A stretch of DNA of 48,195 nt from assembly GCA_029261065.1 (NCBI GenBank), contig JAJDCB010000030.1, forward strand, positions 1 to 48,195, read 5' to 3'. Under the pieces are notes generated by a model. It saw only the letters and a list, made by a program, of their open reading frames with translations. It made no database searches and was not told where the DNA came from. Positions 36,216 to 46,431 of the stretch are shown here, piece after piece. Each line of letters begins with the position of its first letter. The stretch's first letter is position 1. The DNA is from Candidatus Omnitrophota bacterium. Lineage in GTDB: Bacteria; Omnitrophota; Gorgyraeia; Zapsychrales; Zapsychraceae. Position numbers and translations under genes: made by a program.

Positions 36216-36611
36216 ATGCTGAGTAAAACGAGTACATTAGTTATAAATGCTTTGGTCGAGTTGGCGAGACTTCCGATAGGTGAATGTGAGGGTACTAAAA
36301 GTATTGCTAAGAAAATAAAAGCACCTCAAAATTATTTGGGAAAAATGCTTCAAAATTTAGCTTTTAAAAAAATTGTTATTTCACAAAAAGGGTTAGGGGG
36401 AGGCTTCCGCTTGGCTCGCGATCCCAAAAAAATTTCATTGTATGATATCGTAGAACCTTTTGATAATGTGAGTTTATGGTCAGAATGTGCTTTAGGCTTA
36501 AAGAAGTGCTCTGATTCCTCGCCGTGTGCTGTACATCACAGATGGAAAAATGTCCGTGAGGGCTATTATAAGTTTTTAAAAAAGACATCCCTTTCAGATT
36601 TAGTTAAGTAA
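36216..36611 (+). CDS. Rrf2-family transcriptional regulator with three-Cys putative Fe-S motif
   Basis: IAKKIKAPQNYLGKMLQNLAFKKIVISQKGLGGGFRLARDPKKISLYDIVEPF; CALGLKKCSDSSPCAVHHRW (C-x6-C-x5-C). Confidence 0.92.
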   Translation: MLSKTSTLVINALVELARLPIGECEGTKSIAKKIKAPQNYLGKMLQNLAFKKIVISQKGLGGGFRLARDPKKISLYDIVEPFDNVSLWSECALGLKKCSDSSPCAVHHRWKNVREGYYKFLKKTSLSDLVK

Positions 36612-36758
36612 AATTATAATTATTTTTTATTTTGTTATATAAAGACATAAAGACATGCTATTATATCATTTATGTGGAGCGTTTGAGTGCTAAGCCGTGA
36701 TATTTTTTAGATAGTAAAGAAGCTGTTGGTATAAGTCATAAAAATAAAATGATCAAAG

Positions 36759-38651
36759 TTGATAAACTCAAATTTTATGCCTCTTAAAGTAAAAATCCCA
36801 GATGATAATTATTGGAAGGAACAAATTAAATGTCAGTATGCCTGTCCTGTGCATACGGATGCTCGTGGATATGTGCGTGCTATTGCTGAAGGAAATTTTG
36901 AGAAAGCCTACCTTATTGCTCGTGCTCCCAACCCCTTAGCCTCCATTTGTGGTCGCGTTTGCGGTGCTCCTTGTGAGGCGGCTTGTCGACGAGGGAGTAT
37001 TGATAAAAGTATATCTATCCGTGGATTAAAACGTGCGGCTTATGAAAATGCTGAGGCAACAGAGAAGCCGCTTGAGATTATTCAAAAAATTCGTCAACAA
37101 TTAGATCAAAGGGATTGCACGGATATTGAAGATTTTGGAGCGTTCCTCCTTAATGTTGAGGAGGGGAAATTTCAAAAAGTTAAAGAGAAGAGTGTGGGTA
37201 TTATTGGTTCAGGACCAGCTGGACTGGCTGCCGCTCATGATCTAGCTTTAATGGGATTTTCTGTAACTATTTATGAAATGGAATCTGTTCCAGCTGGCAT
37301 GCTATATTTAGGAATACCCGCCTATCGTCTCCCACGCAAATTAATTGATGAAGAAATAGAAACGATTAAATATTTGGGGGTTAATATTGTTACCAACTGT
37401 ACGGTTGGAAAAGATATCACTCTCACCCAAATGCGGGACAAGTATGATGTGGTTATTATTGCGGTGGGATGCAAAAAGTCTCGGCAGATTCCTATCCCTG
37501 GAAAGGATGCCAAAGGTGTCTATGGGGGTGTTGAATTTTTAAGAGAGGTTGCTCTTAATTTACCAAGAGAAATAGGGCAAAGGGTTGTTGTCATCGGTGG
37601 GGGGAATGTTGCTTATGATGTGGCGCGGTCAGCTTTACGTCAGCAACAAGTAGATATTGCAGAAGCGGCCTTGCATGAAGGAGCAGACATTGAAGTGACG
37701 TTAAGTTGTTTAGAGCCAGAAGATCAAATGCTAGCTGATGAGATTGAAATTTTAGAAGGTGAAGAGGAGGGTGTTAAACGAATTAATGGTTATGGGCCGC
37801 AAGAGATCCTAACGGAGAATGGTAAAGTTAAAGGTGTTGTTTTCTTCAAGGTCAAGTCGATCTTGGATGAAAATAAAAGGTTTAATCCCCAGTATGACCC
37901 ATCGGATGCCATTACGATTGAGGCCGATTGTGTGTTATTTGCTGTAGGGCAGTTTTCAGATATAACATTTGTTGATCCTAAGAAGGAAGGTATAGAAATT
38001 AATGAGAGAGGTATTGTTACGTGTGATCCTAATACATTGATGACAACGGCACAGAACGTTTATTTAGCCGGTGATCTTGCTCATGGACCACGTCTTATGA
38101 TTGATGCCATAGCCAGCGGCAAAAAAGTGGCTCGTTCCATTTATCAAAGTGTAACAGGGGCAAATCTTCAATCAAAACTTACTGTAACGCATACCCCCAT
38201 CAAAAATTACAACAGAGAACATGGTTATGAAAAAATTCGTCGGGCTGTCTTTGAATCCGTAGATGTAAAAGATAGAATTACAGAACATGATGTTGTTGTT
38301 GAGAAGGGTTTTAGTTGCGGTCAGGCACAAATTGAAGGCTCAAGATGTTTTGATTGTAGTGTGAATACTATTTTTGATGGGAACAAATGTATTCTCTGTG
38401 GAGGTTGTGTTGATGTTTGTCCGGAGCTCTGTTTAAAACTTGTTCCCGTCTCTGATTTGGCTGGAGATAAAAATTTTGATGAGTTAACAGACTTTGTTAA
38501 AGAGCAGAAAGAAGCGGATGAGTTAACCGCTATCATTAAAGATGAAGAAAAATGTATTCGCTGTTCGTTATGTGCCATTCGTTGTCCTGTCGATGCTATT
38601 ACTATGGAAAAATTTACCTTCAAGGAGTGTTTCAATGGATGTTCAAAATGA
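36759..38651 (+). CDS. FAD-dependent NAD(P) oxidoreductase, GltD-like, with C-terminal 4Fe-4S ferredoxin domain
   Basis: [103 protein letters not shown]. Confidence 0.92.
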   Translation: MINSNFMPLKVKIPDDNYWKEQIKCQYACPVHTDARGYVRAIAEGNFEKAYLIARAPNPLASICGRVCGAPCEAACRRGSIDKSISIRGLKRAAYENAEATEKPLEIIQKIRQQLDQRDCTDIEDFGAFLLNVEEGKFQKVKEKSVGIIGSGPAGLAAAHDLALMGFSVTIYEMESVPAGMLYLGIPAYRLPRKLIDEEIETIKYLGVNIVTNCTVGKDITLTQMRDKYDVVIIAVGCKKSRQIPIPGKDAKGVYGGVEFLREVALNLPREIGQRVVVIGGGNVAYDVARSALRQQQVDIAEAALHEGADIEVTLSCLEPEDQMLADEIEILEGEEEGVKRINGYGPQEILTENGKVKGVVFFKVKSILDENKRFNPQYDPSDAITIEADCVLFAVGQFSDITFVDPKKEGIEINERGIVTCDPNTLMTTAQNVYLAGDLAHGPRLMIDAIASGKKVARSIYQSVTGANLQSKLTVTHTPIKNYNREHGYEKIRRAVFESVDVKDRITEHDVVVEKGFSCGQAQIEGSRCFDCSVNTIFDGNKCILCGGCVDVCPELCLKLVPVSDLAGDKNFDELTDFVKEQKEADELTAIIKDEEKCIRCSLCAIRCPVDAITMEKFTFKECFNGCSK

Positions 38652-39138
38652 TAAAACCTGTAATCATTGTTCTGTGAGTGATTCAGATAAGAAAATAAGT
38701 CGTCGAGATTTCCTAGGGATTGCTGCCTTTTGGAGTTGCATAACAGCGTGGGTTGTGACGATAGCCGGATTAGCAAAGTTTCCTATGCCTGCATTATTAC
38801 CAGATATTTCTAGTGCTTTTAAGATTGGTAAACCAGAAGAAATCCCTGTTGGATCAGAAAAACTTTATCCCGATAAGAAAGTTCTTGTGAAAAGAGATGA
38901 AAAAGGAATTAGTGCCGTGTCTCTTGTGTGCACCCATTTAGGTTGTATTGTTGGAAAAACTGAGCAAGGTGGTTTTTCCTGCCCTTGCCATGGTTCAAAG
39001 TTTGACAGTAACGGTAATGTTGTGGCTGGTCCTGCTCCTAAGGGCTTGAATTGGTTAGAAGTTAGTCGTCTTCCTAATGGAAAGTTAGTTGTTGATAACA
39101 ATAAATTTGTACCAGAGGGAACAACCTTTGTCGTTTAA
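38635..39138 (+). CDS. Rieske 2Fe-2S protein with N-terminal TM/TAT-like anchor
   Basis: [58 protein letters not shown] 38635 overlaps the upstream gene. Confidence 0.94.
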   Translation: MDVQNDKTCNHCSVSDSDKKISRRDFLGIAAFWSCITAWVVTIAGLAKFPMPALLPDISSAFKIGKPEEIPVGSEKLYPDKKVLVKRDEKGISAVSLVCTHLGCIVGKTEQGGFSCPCHGSKFDSNGNVVAGPAPKGLNWLEVSRLPNGKLVVDNNKFVPEGTTFVV

Positions 39139-39165
39139 TATTTTGAACTTTTAGCGGAGATCTCT

Positions 39166-40704
39166 ATGGCTATTAAAAATTTTATTGAGAATCTAAAAAA
39201 TCTTCCAAAAACATTCCAAGAGTCATTCTTTAGACACGATAAGCCGACGTCTGATCGTTCGCGTAGTCAGGTCGTCTTTGGTAATTCTTTCTTGCATGTT
39301 TTTTCAACGCGCGTTCACCGCTATTCTTTAAAAAAGACTTTTACCTTTGGCCTAGGAATTATGGCCGCCGGTTCGTTTGTTATTCTGATTATTACCGGAA
39401 TTCTTCTCATGGTTTATTATAAACCATCTGTCGAATTGGCCTATGATTCCATCAAAGATATCCAATATATTGTTCCAGGAGGAAATTTTATTCGTAATGT
39501 GCATAGAGCTGCGACAAATGTCATGATTGTTGCGGTTTTTTTGCATATGGCTCGTGTTTTTTATACAGCGGCCTATAAACGTACGAGGCAATTTAATTGG
39601 CTTATCGGAATTATTCTTTTAGCGTTAACACTAATGATGAGTTTTACAGGATATCTGCTTCCCTGGGATCAATTGGCTTACTGGGCTGTCATGATCGCAA
39701 CCAATATTGCCGCTTCCTTTAATGAGCTGACAGATGCGCTAAACATTACGCGATATGTGGATCTGGGCGCATTTATGAAAATTTTTCTATTAGGTTCAAA
39801 GGATGTTGGCCAGGATGCGTTAACAAGGTTTTATTGGCTGCACTGTATTATTTTACCTGTGGCTTTAACACTCTTTCTTCTCGCGCATATGTGGCGGGTA
39901 AGAAAGGATGGAGGGTTAGCGCGACCAGATAAATTAAAAGAAAGTGATTTAAAGGGAACACCCAAAGATGAGCTTTCGGATAAAGTATTTGAATATGCGC
40001 CCCAAAAAACTTATGGATTGATGTGTTTAGTGAAGGGGAAATCTAACGCCGTTTCGCGTGGTCCAGAACAAACCGTTTCGAGTTGGCCGCATATGTTCAC
40101 ACGGATCATTGCCGTCTTTATGTTGACGTTTGCCGTTACGTGCGTGTATGCGTTTTTTGTCGAAGCACCTTTAAAAGAGATGGCTAATCCGTCAGTACCC
40201 GAAAATCCTGCTAAAGCCCCGTGGTATTTTTTGGGTTTACAGGAATTGGTTTCTTATTCTGCGTTTATGGGAGGTATTGGTATTCCAACACTTGTTTTAT
40301 TAGGCCTAGCCTTGATTCCTTATTTAGATCGAGAGCCACAAGAAATAGGGCGATGGCTCAAAGACAAAGAAAGTCGAAAGGTAACCTGGCTTTCGTTTGG
40401 TTGGGCTGCAGTAATTACGCTAGGTATGCTTATCTTTACGGTCAATTGTGGTTGGTTAAGAAATTGGTTTCCTCAAATTCCGCAGCTTGTTATTACTTTT
40501 GTTAATCCAGGAACTGTTTTAGTTGTTTTATTTATTGCTTGGTCCATATATTGTATGGCCAAATATAAATCAACGCGAATGGCAGCCATATCTTTATTTA
40601 CGTGTTTCTTAGTTTCATTTATTATTTTAACTTATTTTGCAACAGTTCATCGAGGACCAAATTGGGATTTTTATTGGTCCAAGGCTCATTGGCCGATGCA
40701 TTAA
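39166..40704 (+). CDS. Cytochrome b (fused b6 + subunit IV-like) of a Rieske/cytochrome b complex
   Basis: GNFIRNVHRAATNVMIVAVFLHMARVFYTAAYK, SFTGYLLPWDQLAYWAV, LHCIILPVALTLFLLAHMWRVRKDGG, APWYFLGLQELVSY. Confidence 0.93.
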   Translation: MAIKNFIENLKNLPKTFQESFFRHDKPTSDRSRSQVVFGNSFLHVFSTRVHRYSLKKTFTFGLGIMAAGSFVILIITGILLMVYYKPSVELAYDSIKDIQYIVPGGNFIRNVHRAATNVMIVAVFLHMARVFYTAAYKRTRQFNWLIGIILLALTLMMSFTGYLLPWDQLAYWAVMIATNIAASFNELTDALNITRYVDLGAFMKIFLLGSKDVGQDALTRFYWLHCIILPVALTLFLLAHMWRVRKDGGLARPDKLKESDLKGTPKDELSDKVFEYAPQKTYGLMCLVKGKSNAVSRGPEQTVSSWPHMFTRIIAVFMLTFAVTCVYAFFVEAPLKEMANPSVPENPAKAPWYFLGLQELVSYSAFMGGIGIPTLVLLGLALIPYLDREPQEIGRWLKDKESRKVTWLSFGWAAVITLGMLIFTVNCGWLRNWFPQIPQLVITFVNPGTVLVVLFIAWSIYCMAKYKSTRMAAISLFTCFLVSFIILTYFATVHRGPNWDFYWSKAHWPMH

Positions 40705-40707
40705 TGA

Positions 40708-40748
40708 ACACTTCATTTAGGGAGCGAAGTGACCTAAATGAGAAGTGT
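40708..40748. repeat. Hairpin with ggagcgaag loop
   Basis: acacttcatttagg / cctaaatgagaagtgt (2-nt bulge). Confidence 0.7.
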
Positions 40749-40754
40749 GAATTA

Positions 40755-40798
40755 ACCCTGCGAAGCTCCAACAGGAAACTATTGGAGCGAAGCAGGGT
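40755..40798. repeat. Second hairpin with ggagcgaag motif
   Basis: accctgc (40755-40761) / gcagggt (40792-40798) and ctccaa / ttggag. Confidence 0.7.
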
Positions 40799-40813
40799 AG
40801 AGATACTCATATT

Positions 40814-43393
40814 ATGAATAAAACAATTTTAATATCAAGCCTCGCCATCATTATCGTCCTTCTCGCTGAAGCTTATCGCGAAAACTTAAGCATGGATTGG
40901 CAAAGGTATCAAAAGACATACAAACAGGAACTTTCGAAAGTTGCGCAAACAGAACAAGAGAAGCAATTAGCCGATCAATATAAAATTAGAATGCGTCAGA
41001 TTGTTTTACCTGAATTAAACCGAGTCGATAGATGTGTGATCTGCCATGTCGCCATGGAAGATTCCAGAATGTCGCATATGTCTAATCCGCTTAAACCTCA
41101 TCCTGAAAAGTTCTTAGAACATCATGATGTGGATAAGGTTGGTTGTACGATGTGTCACGACGGACAAGGGCGGGCCATTACATTTAAGAAGGCCTTGGCT
41201 CATGGGCATGAAGATTACTGGGAGAAGCCGGCGCTTTTACAACCCTTTGTTCAAGCCAATTGTTATCGTTGTCATCAAGGAACTTTAGAAGAAACGCCAG
41301 AATACAATTCTGGAAAAGAATTGTTTGAGGCGAAGGGATGTTTGGGATGTCATCAAGTCAATGGTAAAGGAGGGACTAGGGGTCCTGAGTTGTCCGATTT
41401 AGGAAATGCGAGCTTTCACGTCAAGATGCCTTTAGCCGAAAGTCGTGAACATCTTTTGCATGAATTTGATGAGAATGTTAATCTTGCTTTTATTTATGAA
41501 GCTGTTAAAGATCCTCATGCGCAACCCAAAAATTCTGCCATGGTTGACTACAATTTTACAAAAGAAGAAGCAAAGAAATTAACGGTTTTTTTAAAAAGTT
41601 TAACAGAGGATTCTATTCCGCAAGATCTTATTGCTGAAAGTACAGAGAAAATTTTATCTTCAAGTTTGGAAAGAGGGGCCCAGATGTATGGCATGTATTG
41701 CTCCGCTTGCCATGGCGCTCAAGGAGAAGGAACGCATTTAGAAGAGTTGGGGAAAATAGGGCCTGCCATTGGAAATACAGAGTTTTTGTCTATTGCGGAT
41801 GACAAGTTATTAAATCATTTCATCAGTTATGCACGAGGTGGGGATATGCCTGCCTTTAAAACAACGGGAGGGCTAACGGATGAAGAAATTAATGATATTG
41901 TTGAATATATTCAATCTTTTAGGATGACACCTCCTTCCCTTGAGGAGGTCCGTACTGTTAAGGGCAATGCAAAATACGGAGAGGTCTTCTTTGCTACCAA
42001 TTGTGCGAGCTGTCATGGTTCAGGCGGGAGTCATGACAAAGATCTTATTGGTCCAACGTTAAATAATACAACGCTCCTTGGGTTAGCCACAGAAGAATTT
42101 TGGTATAAAACCATTGTTCATGGACGTCGTGGAACAGCCATGCCTTCTTGGCACTTTTTAGATAAATATAAAATTGCTGATGTCATGGCCTTTCTCGAAT
42201 CGTTAAAACCAGAGCCTCTTAATAGAGAAAGAGTCATGTCTTTGGTGAACCAGTTTCCTATTATAGAAAATGGAGAGAAGATATATAGAGGGAGCTGTGC
42301 GAGTTGTCATGGCAATTTAGGAGAAGGCGGTCTTGCTCCGAGTTTAAACAATCAAGAATTTCAAAGTATTACGGATGCCAATTTTATTCTTACGATTTTA
42401 ACGCATGGCCGTGAGGATACAGCGATGCCGAGTTGGAATCATTTAGCAGAAGAAAATGTGGCTGATTTAATTGCTTACATTAAGTCATGGCAAACCAAAG
42501 AGTCTGTTGTGTTATCTGATGAACGTATCATCGCTTCTGAAGTAGAAGGGGAGATACTTTTTAAAGAATCTTGTCAGAAATGTCATCAAGTGGGACGTGG
42601 AAGCGTTGTGGCTCCAGCGATTCTATCAAAAGGATTTTTATCTCAGGCGAATGATCAGTATATTAAACATTCAATTATGTACGGACGGGGACATACGAAA
42701 ATGCCGCCTGCTCTAACAGGTTTGGCAGGTGTTGTTGAATTAACAGATGAAGAAATTAATTCTATGGTTGCCTATATTCGATCGTTTGAGAAAAATCCTG
42801 TTAAGTTAACGGGAACGTCAACGATTTATGGTGATAATGAAAGTGGCAAAGAATTATTTAAACGAAGTTGTGCGCAATGTCACGGTGATTTTGGTGAAGG
42901 GGGCGTTGGTCCAGCGATTGGTAAGAAAGACTTTTTAGATACCGTTTCTGATGGATTTATTTATGCCATGATGCGCATTGGACGCCCTGGTTCTGAGATG
43001 AGATCGTTTCCTCAACATGGGGATGGGTTTAGCAATTTATCGGACACAGAAGCATCGGATATTATCAGTTTCTTAAGATCAAACGTGGCTGAAGCTGAAA
43101 GCCATACAAAGCAAGTGAGGGGATATTCCCAGCGTGGTGGCGAACTTTTTGCTAGAAATTGTGCGCAATGTCATGGAGCAGAAGGCCAAGGCGGACTAGC
43201 GCCTTCCCTTACTAATAAACTTTTTCTGGAATCTGTTTCAGATAGTTATTTGCAGGCGACCATGTCATTGGGGCGTCATGGTACTCAAATGCGTCCCATG
43301 ATGAAAGGCGGCGGTGGTGTCGTCGAGCTTGATTCGCAAGAGGTCAACGATATCATAAGTTATCTAAGATCATTATCCCGGAATAGGGAATAA
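40814..43393 (+). CDS. Membrane-anchored 10-haem c-type cytochrome made largely of tandem cytochrome c modules
   Basis: Ten CXXCH: CVICH, CTMCH, CYRCH, CLGCH, CSACH, CASCH, CASCH, CQKCH, CAQCH, CAQCH; N-terminal TM. Confidence 0.93.
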   Translation: MNKTILISSLAIIIVLLAEAYRENLSMDWQRYQKTYKQELSKVAQTEQEKQLADQYKIRMRQIVLPELNRVDRCVICHVAMEDSRMSHMSNPLKPHPEKFLEHHDVDKVGCTMCHDGQGRAITFKKALAHGHEDYWEKPALLQPFVQANCYRCHQGTLEETPEYNSGKELFEAKGCLGCHQVNGKGGTRGPELSDLGNASFHVKMPLAESREHLLHEFDENVNLAFIYEAVKDPHAQPKNSAMVDYNFTKEEAKKLTVFLKSLTEDSIPQDLIAESTEKILSSSLERGAQMYGMYCSACHGAQGEGTHLEELGKIGPAIGNTEFLSIADDKLLNHFISYARGGDMPAFKTTGGLTDEEINDIVEYIQSFRMTPPSLEEVRTVKGNAKYGEVFFATNCASCHGSGGSHDKDLIGPTLNNTTLLGLATEEFWYKTIVHGRRGTAMPSWHFLDKYKIADVMAFLESLKPEPLNRERVMSLVNQFPIIENGEKIYRGSCASCHGNLGEGGLAPSLNNQEFQSITDANFILTILTHGREDTAMPSWNHLAEENVADLIAYIKSWQTKESVVLSDERIIASEVEGEILFKESCQKCHQVGRGSVVAPAILSKGFLSQANDQYIKHSIMYGRGHTKMPPALTGLAGVVELTDEEINSMVAYIRSFEKNPVKLTGTSTIYGDNESGKELFKRSCAQCHGDFGEGGVGPAIGKKDFLDTVSDGFIYAMMRIGRPGSEMRSFPQHGDGFSNLSDTEASDIISFLRSNVAEAESHTKQVRGYSQRGGELFARNCAQCHGAEGQGGLAPSLTNKLFLESVSDSYLQATMSLGRHGTQMRPMMKGGGGVVELDSQEVNDIISYLRSLSRNRE

Positions 43394-43410
43394 AAATTTA
43401 GCTATTTGGG

Positions 43411-43624
43411 TGGGTAAGTTAAAGGCTCAGATCTGTTGTCACGCGCAGTTCCGTAGCCGATAGCTTACATTAATTTAAGGGGAAAGACATATGATCATTC
43501 GCTCAGACAACGTCGCTTCGCGACGAACTCACTCGGTGATCATATGTCTTTCCCCTTAAACAGAAGAGCTGTCGAGCGAAGGATGTTTGAGCATGACAAC
43601 AGATCTGAGCCTTTAACTTACCCA
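43411..43624. repeat. Nested perfect inverted repeats (31-bp outer arms, 24-bp inner arms, small central hairpin)
   Basis: Outer tgggtaagttaaaggctcagatctgttgtca (43411-43441) / tgacaacagatctgagcctttaacttaccca (43594-43624); inner tttaaggggaaagacatatgatca (43474-43497) / tgatcatatgtctttccccttaaa (43537-43560); central cgtcgc-ttc-gcgacg (43511-43525). Confidence 0.93.
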
Positions 43625-43685
43625 ATTAAGGATTTATATGGCCAAATATTTTTAACTAAGATTTTATTAACGCAAGGAGATCGTT

Positions 43686-46355
43686 ATGAAAAATAAAAAA
43701 CAGAATATAACGCGTAGAAATTTTTTAAAGGGAGTGGTGGCGGGAACAGCCGCCCTTGGGATGTCGGATACATTGTTTAGTCCAACGAAAGTTCTGGCAG
43801 AAGAATTAGGTTTGGTCGATAAGGTTATTGAGATGCCCGCGCAATGTCCTTATTGTGGCGTTGGTTGTGGATCTATTATTAAATTTGATGCGAAGTCTGC
43901 CAAGATTATCGGCGTTGTTCCAGATAAACAACACCCAACAAATAAAGGCGTTCAATGTATTAAAGGATTAAATGCGGATGAACCGACTTACATTGATCGA
44001 CTTGAACATGTGTTGATTCGAAAAGATATGAGTGATCCGCTTAAAGGTTATGTCTCTAAATCAAAGGGGAGTTTTGATGATAAAGATTTTCATAAAGTGC
44101 CGTTTAAGGAAGCCGAAGAATTGGTTGGTCACAAAATGGCAGAAATTTATAAAGCACATGGAGGAAATTCCATCGGCCTTTACGGTTCTGGACAATTAAC
44201 AGTTGAAGCACAGTGGATAGAAAACAAACTTGTGAAAGGTGTTCTTGGATCTAATCGAATTGAAGCGAATGCGCGGATGTGTATGACCTCGGCGGTTACC
44301 GGATACTTTGCGACATTGGGAAGTGATACACCGCCACTTTCTTATGATGATATTGAATTGGCTGACATGATATTATTTTGGGGGCATAATGCCCGCGGAT
44401 CGCATCCGATCGTTTTTTGGCGGATTGCGGATCATAAAAAATCAAAAGATATTCCAACCGTTGTTTCAGACCCAAGAAGGACAGGAACGGTCCAAGCGCT
44501 TGAAGGGATTAATCCGCGTAATAGTTATCACTTTCAAAGTATTAACGGAGACATCTCTATCCTTAATGCCATCGGGCATGTTCTTTTAACGGAGCATGAC
44601 GATGTGATTGATTATCCATTTCTTAAAGAGCATGTTGTGGGTTGGGAAGAATATATCAAGATGTGTAAAGAAGAATATAAACCTGAAGATGTTCAAGATC
44701 GTTCGATGGTTGATCCCCAACTTATTCGAACGGTTGCGGGTCAGTGGGCTGATGCTACGCGAAAAAGAAAGAAAAATGGAGCAGGAGGTGTTATTTCATT
44801 TTGGGGGATTGGATATAATCAACATCTTCATGGGCAACATAATGTGATTAGCGTCATTAATCTCCATGCGCTTACCGGAGATATAGCTAAGCCGGGTTGC
44901 GGACCTTTTTCTATGACGGGCCAACCCAATGCTATGGGGGAACGACTTATGGGGGGCTTGACGGGAAGACTTCCCTTTAATGTTGGTATCAAAGATGAAA
45001 AGCATCGAGAATGGATTAGAAAAATATGGAACGTCCCCAAAAAACAAATGGATAATGCAGCTCACTCAGAAAATCCAGGAATGATGATTGGATTATTTGA
45101 GGCGGCTATGAAAGGGGATGTTAAGGGAATGTTTTATATGTATACAACCCATATCCATCAGCCAGATCTTAACACGCTGATTCGTCCAGCCCTTTCTAAA
45201 TTGTTTCTTGTCGTTCAGGATATTTATCGCCATGCACCGAACAATCTTTACGGGGATGTTATCTTCCCGGCATTAACGTGGGGTGAATGGCAAGGAGGGA
45301 CGTATATCAGTTCTGAGAGACGTTTTAATGTCGTTGATGGTATTGGGAAAGGGGCCCCAGGTTTGGAAAATTGTGTGCCCGATCTTGATCTAGCGATTGA
45401 TAAAGGAAAAATGCTGGCTGATTTGATAGGCCTTGATGGTAGTAAAATTTTTCCCTACAAGAAAAAGAAATATCATCCGGATGGACCTGAATTGTATGAC
45501 TCTGAAGAAGTCTTTGAAGAGATTGTCAGAGGTTCAAAGGGTACGGATTCGGATTTAACCGGAATGCTCGAGGTTAGAGAACGCGATGGCATTGGCCTTT
45601 ACGATCAGTTGCGACGTTTGCGTGGCATGCAATGGCCTGCGCCTACTTATGACATAGCAAAACAGGGTGGTGTTAAGCGTCGTTATATGGGACAGGAAGG
45701 GTGGAAAGATAAAACTTATGGCATGTTTAGACATACGGATGGCAAGCTGCATATGAAGAGCTGCCGACAGGATTATTCTAAAAGAAAAGAGGTAACAGCG
45801 GAGTTAGAAAAGTTTGGTACGGTGCCTGGGTATTATACGATTGATCATCCGGAAGTTCTTATAAAGGCGCGCGACATGGCGTTAACGCCAGAGATGCCGG
45901 ATATAGAAGAGTTGGGTAAAAATTGGAAGGACATACCAAAAGACAAATATCCATTTTGGTTGGGATTAGGAATTGTTTATGAACATTTTCATACAGCAAA
46001 AACAATTCGTGGAGCAACCACGAGACGATTGGTCCCTGAACAATATGTCGAGATGCATCCTAGTGATGCCGCTGAAAATGGTCTGCGTGATGGAGATCAA
46101 GTAAGAATTATTACGCGTCGCGGACATTACCAAGGTCGTGTCAGTGTTGGTGGTTATCGTAGTAAAGTTAAACCGGCAAGAAATGAAGTTATGAAGGGAT
46201 ATATATTTTCGCCTTGGAATTTATCTGTTGCGGATTCCGCGGATCCAAAGGAGAATAAATGGTTAGTCAATGCGACTTCTCATCGGGCCTATGACCCTGT
46301 GTCTGGCCAAGCGGATTTTAAAAAACTTGCGGCCCGTATTGAGAAAATTGTGTAA
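43686..46355 (+). CDS. TAT-exported molybdopterin oxidoreductase, NapA/NasA-like
   Basis: TRRNFLKGVVAGTAALG; QCPYCGVGCGSIIKFD; ARMCMTSAVTGYFATLG (Cys ligand region as in NapA); FSMTGQPNAMGERLMGG; WGEWQGGTYISSERRFNVV. Confidence 0.85.
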   Translation: MKNKKQNITRRNFLKGVVAGTAALGMSDTLFSPTKVLAEELGLVDKVIEMPAQCPYCGVGCGSIIKFDAKSAKIIGVVPDKQHPTNKGVQCIKGLNADEPTYIDRLEHVLIRKDMSDPLKGYVSKSKGSFDDKDFHKVPFKEAEELVGHKMAEIYKAHGGNSIGLYGSGQLTVEAQWIENKLVKGVLGSNRIEANARMCMTSAVTGYFATLGSDTPPLSYDDIELADMILFWGHNARGSHPIVFWRIADHKKSKDIPTVVSDPRRTGTVQALEGINPRNSYHFQSINGDISILNAIGHVLLTEHDDVIDYPFLKEHVVGWEEYIKMCKEEYKPEDVQDRSMVDPQLIRTVAGQWADATRKRKKNGAGGVISFWGIGYNQHLHGQHNVISVINLHALTGDIAKPGCGPFSMTGQPNAMGERLMGGLTGRLPFNVGIKDEKHREWIRKIWNVPKKQMDNAAHSENPGMMIGLFEAAMKGDVKGMFYMYTTHIHQPDLNTLIRPALSKLFLVVQDIYRHAPNNLYGDVIFPALTWGEWQGGTYISSERRFNVVDGIGKGAPGLENCVPDLDLAIDKGKMLADLIGLDGSKIFPYKKKKYHPDGPELYDSEEVFEEIVRGSKGTDSDLTGMLEVRERDGIGLYDQLRRLRGMQWPAPTYDIAKQGGVKRRYMGQEGWKDKTYGMFRHTDGKLHMKSCRQDYSKRKEVTAELEKFGTVPGYYTIDHPEVLIKARDMALTPEMPDIEELGKNWKDIPKDKYPFWLGLGIVYEHFHTAKTIRGATTRRLVPEQYVEMHPSDAAENGLRDGDQVRIITRRGHYQGRVSVGGYRSKVKPARNEVMKGYIFSPWNLSVADSADPKENKWLVNATSHRAYDPVSGQADFKKLAARIEKIV

Positions 46356-46359
46356 ATAT

Positions 46360-46393
46360 ACGCGATAAGGTTGCAAAGAAAATCTTATCGCGT
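46360..46393. repeat. Intercistronic 10-bp perfect stem-loop
   Basis: acgcgataag ... cttatcgcgt, no T-tract. Confidence 0.65.
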
Positions 46394-46431
46394 TTAGAAA
46401 ATGTTATTTTGTTATCTCAAAGAGCGTGCCC

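Noticed and set aside
38321-38776. 151-aa minus-strand ORF
   Set aside because: Antisense to the ferredoxin domain and Rieske junction; low-quality composition
43411-43624. Possible IS element
   Set aside because: Only 214 bp, no transposase ORF; retained as a nested hairpin repeat instead
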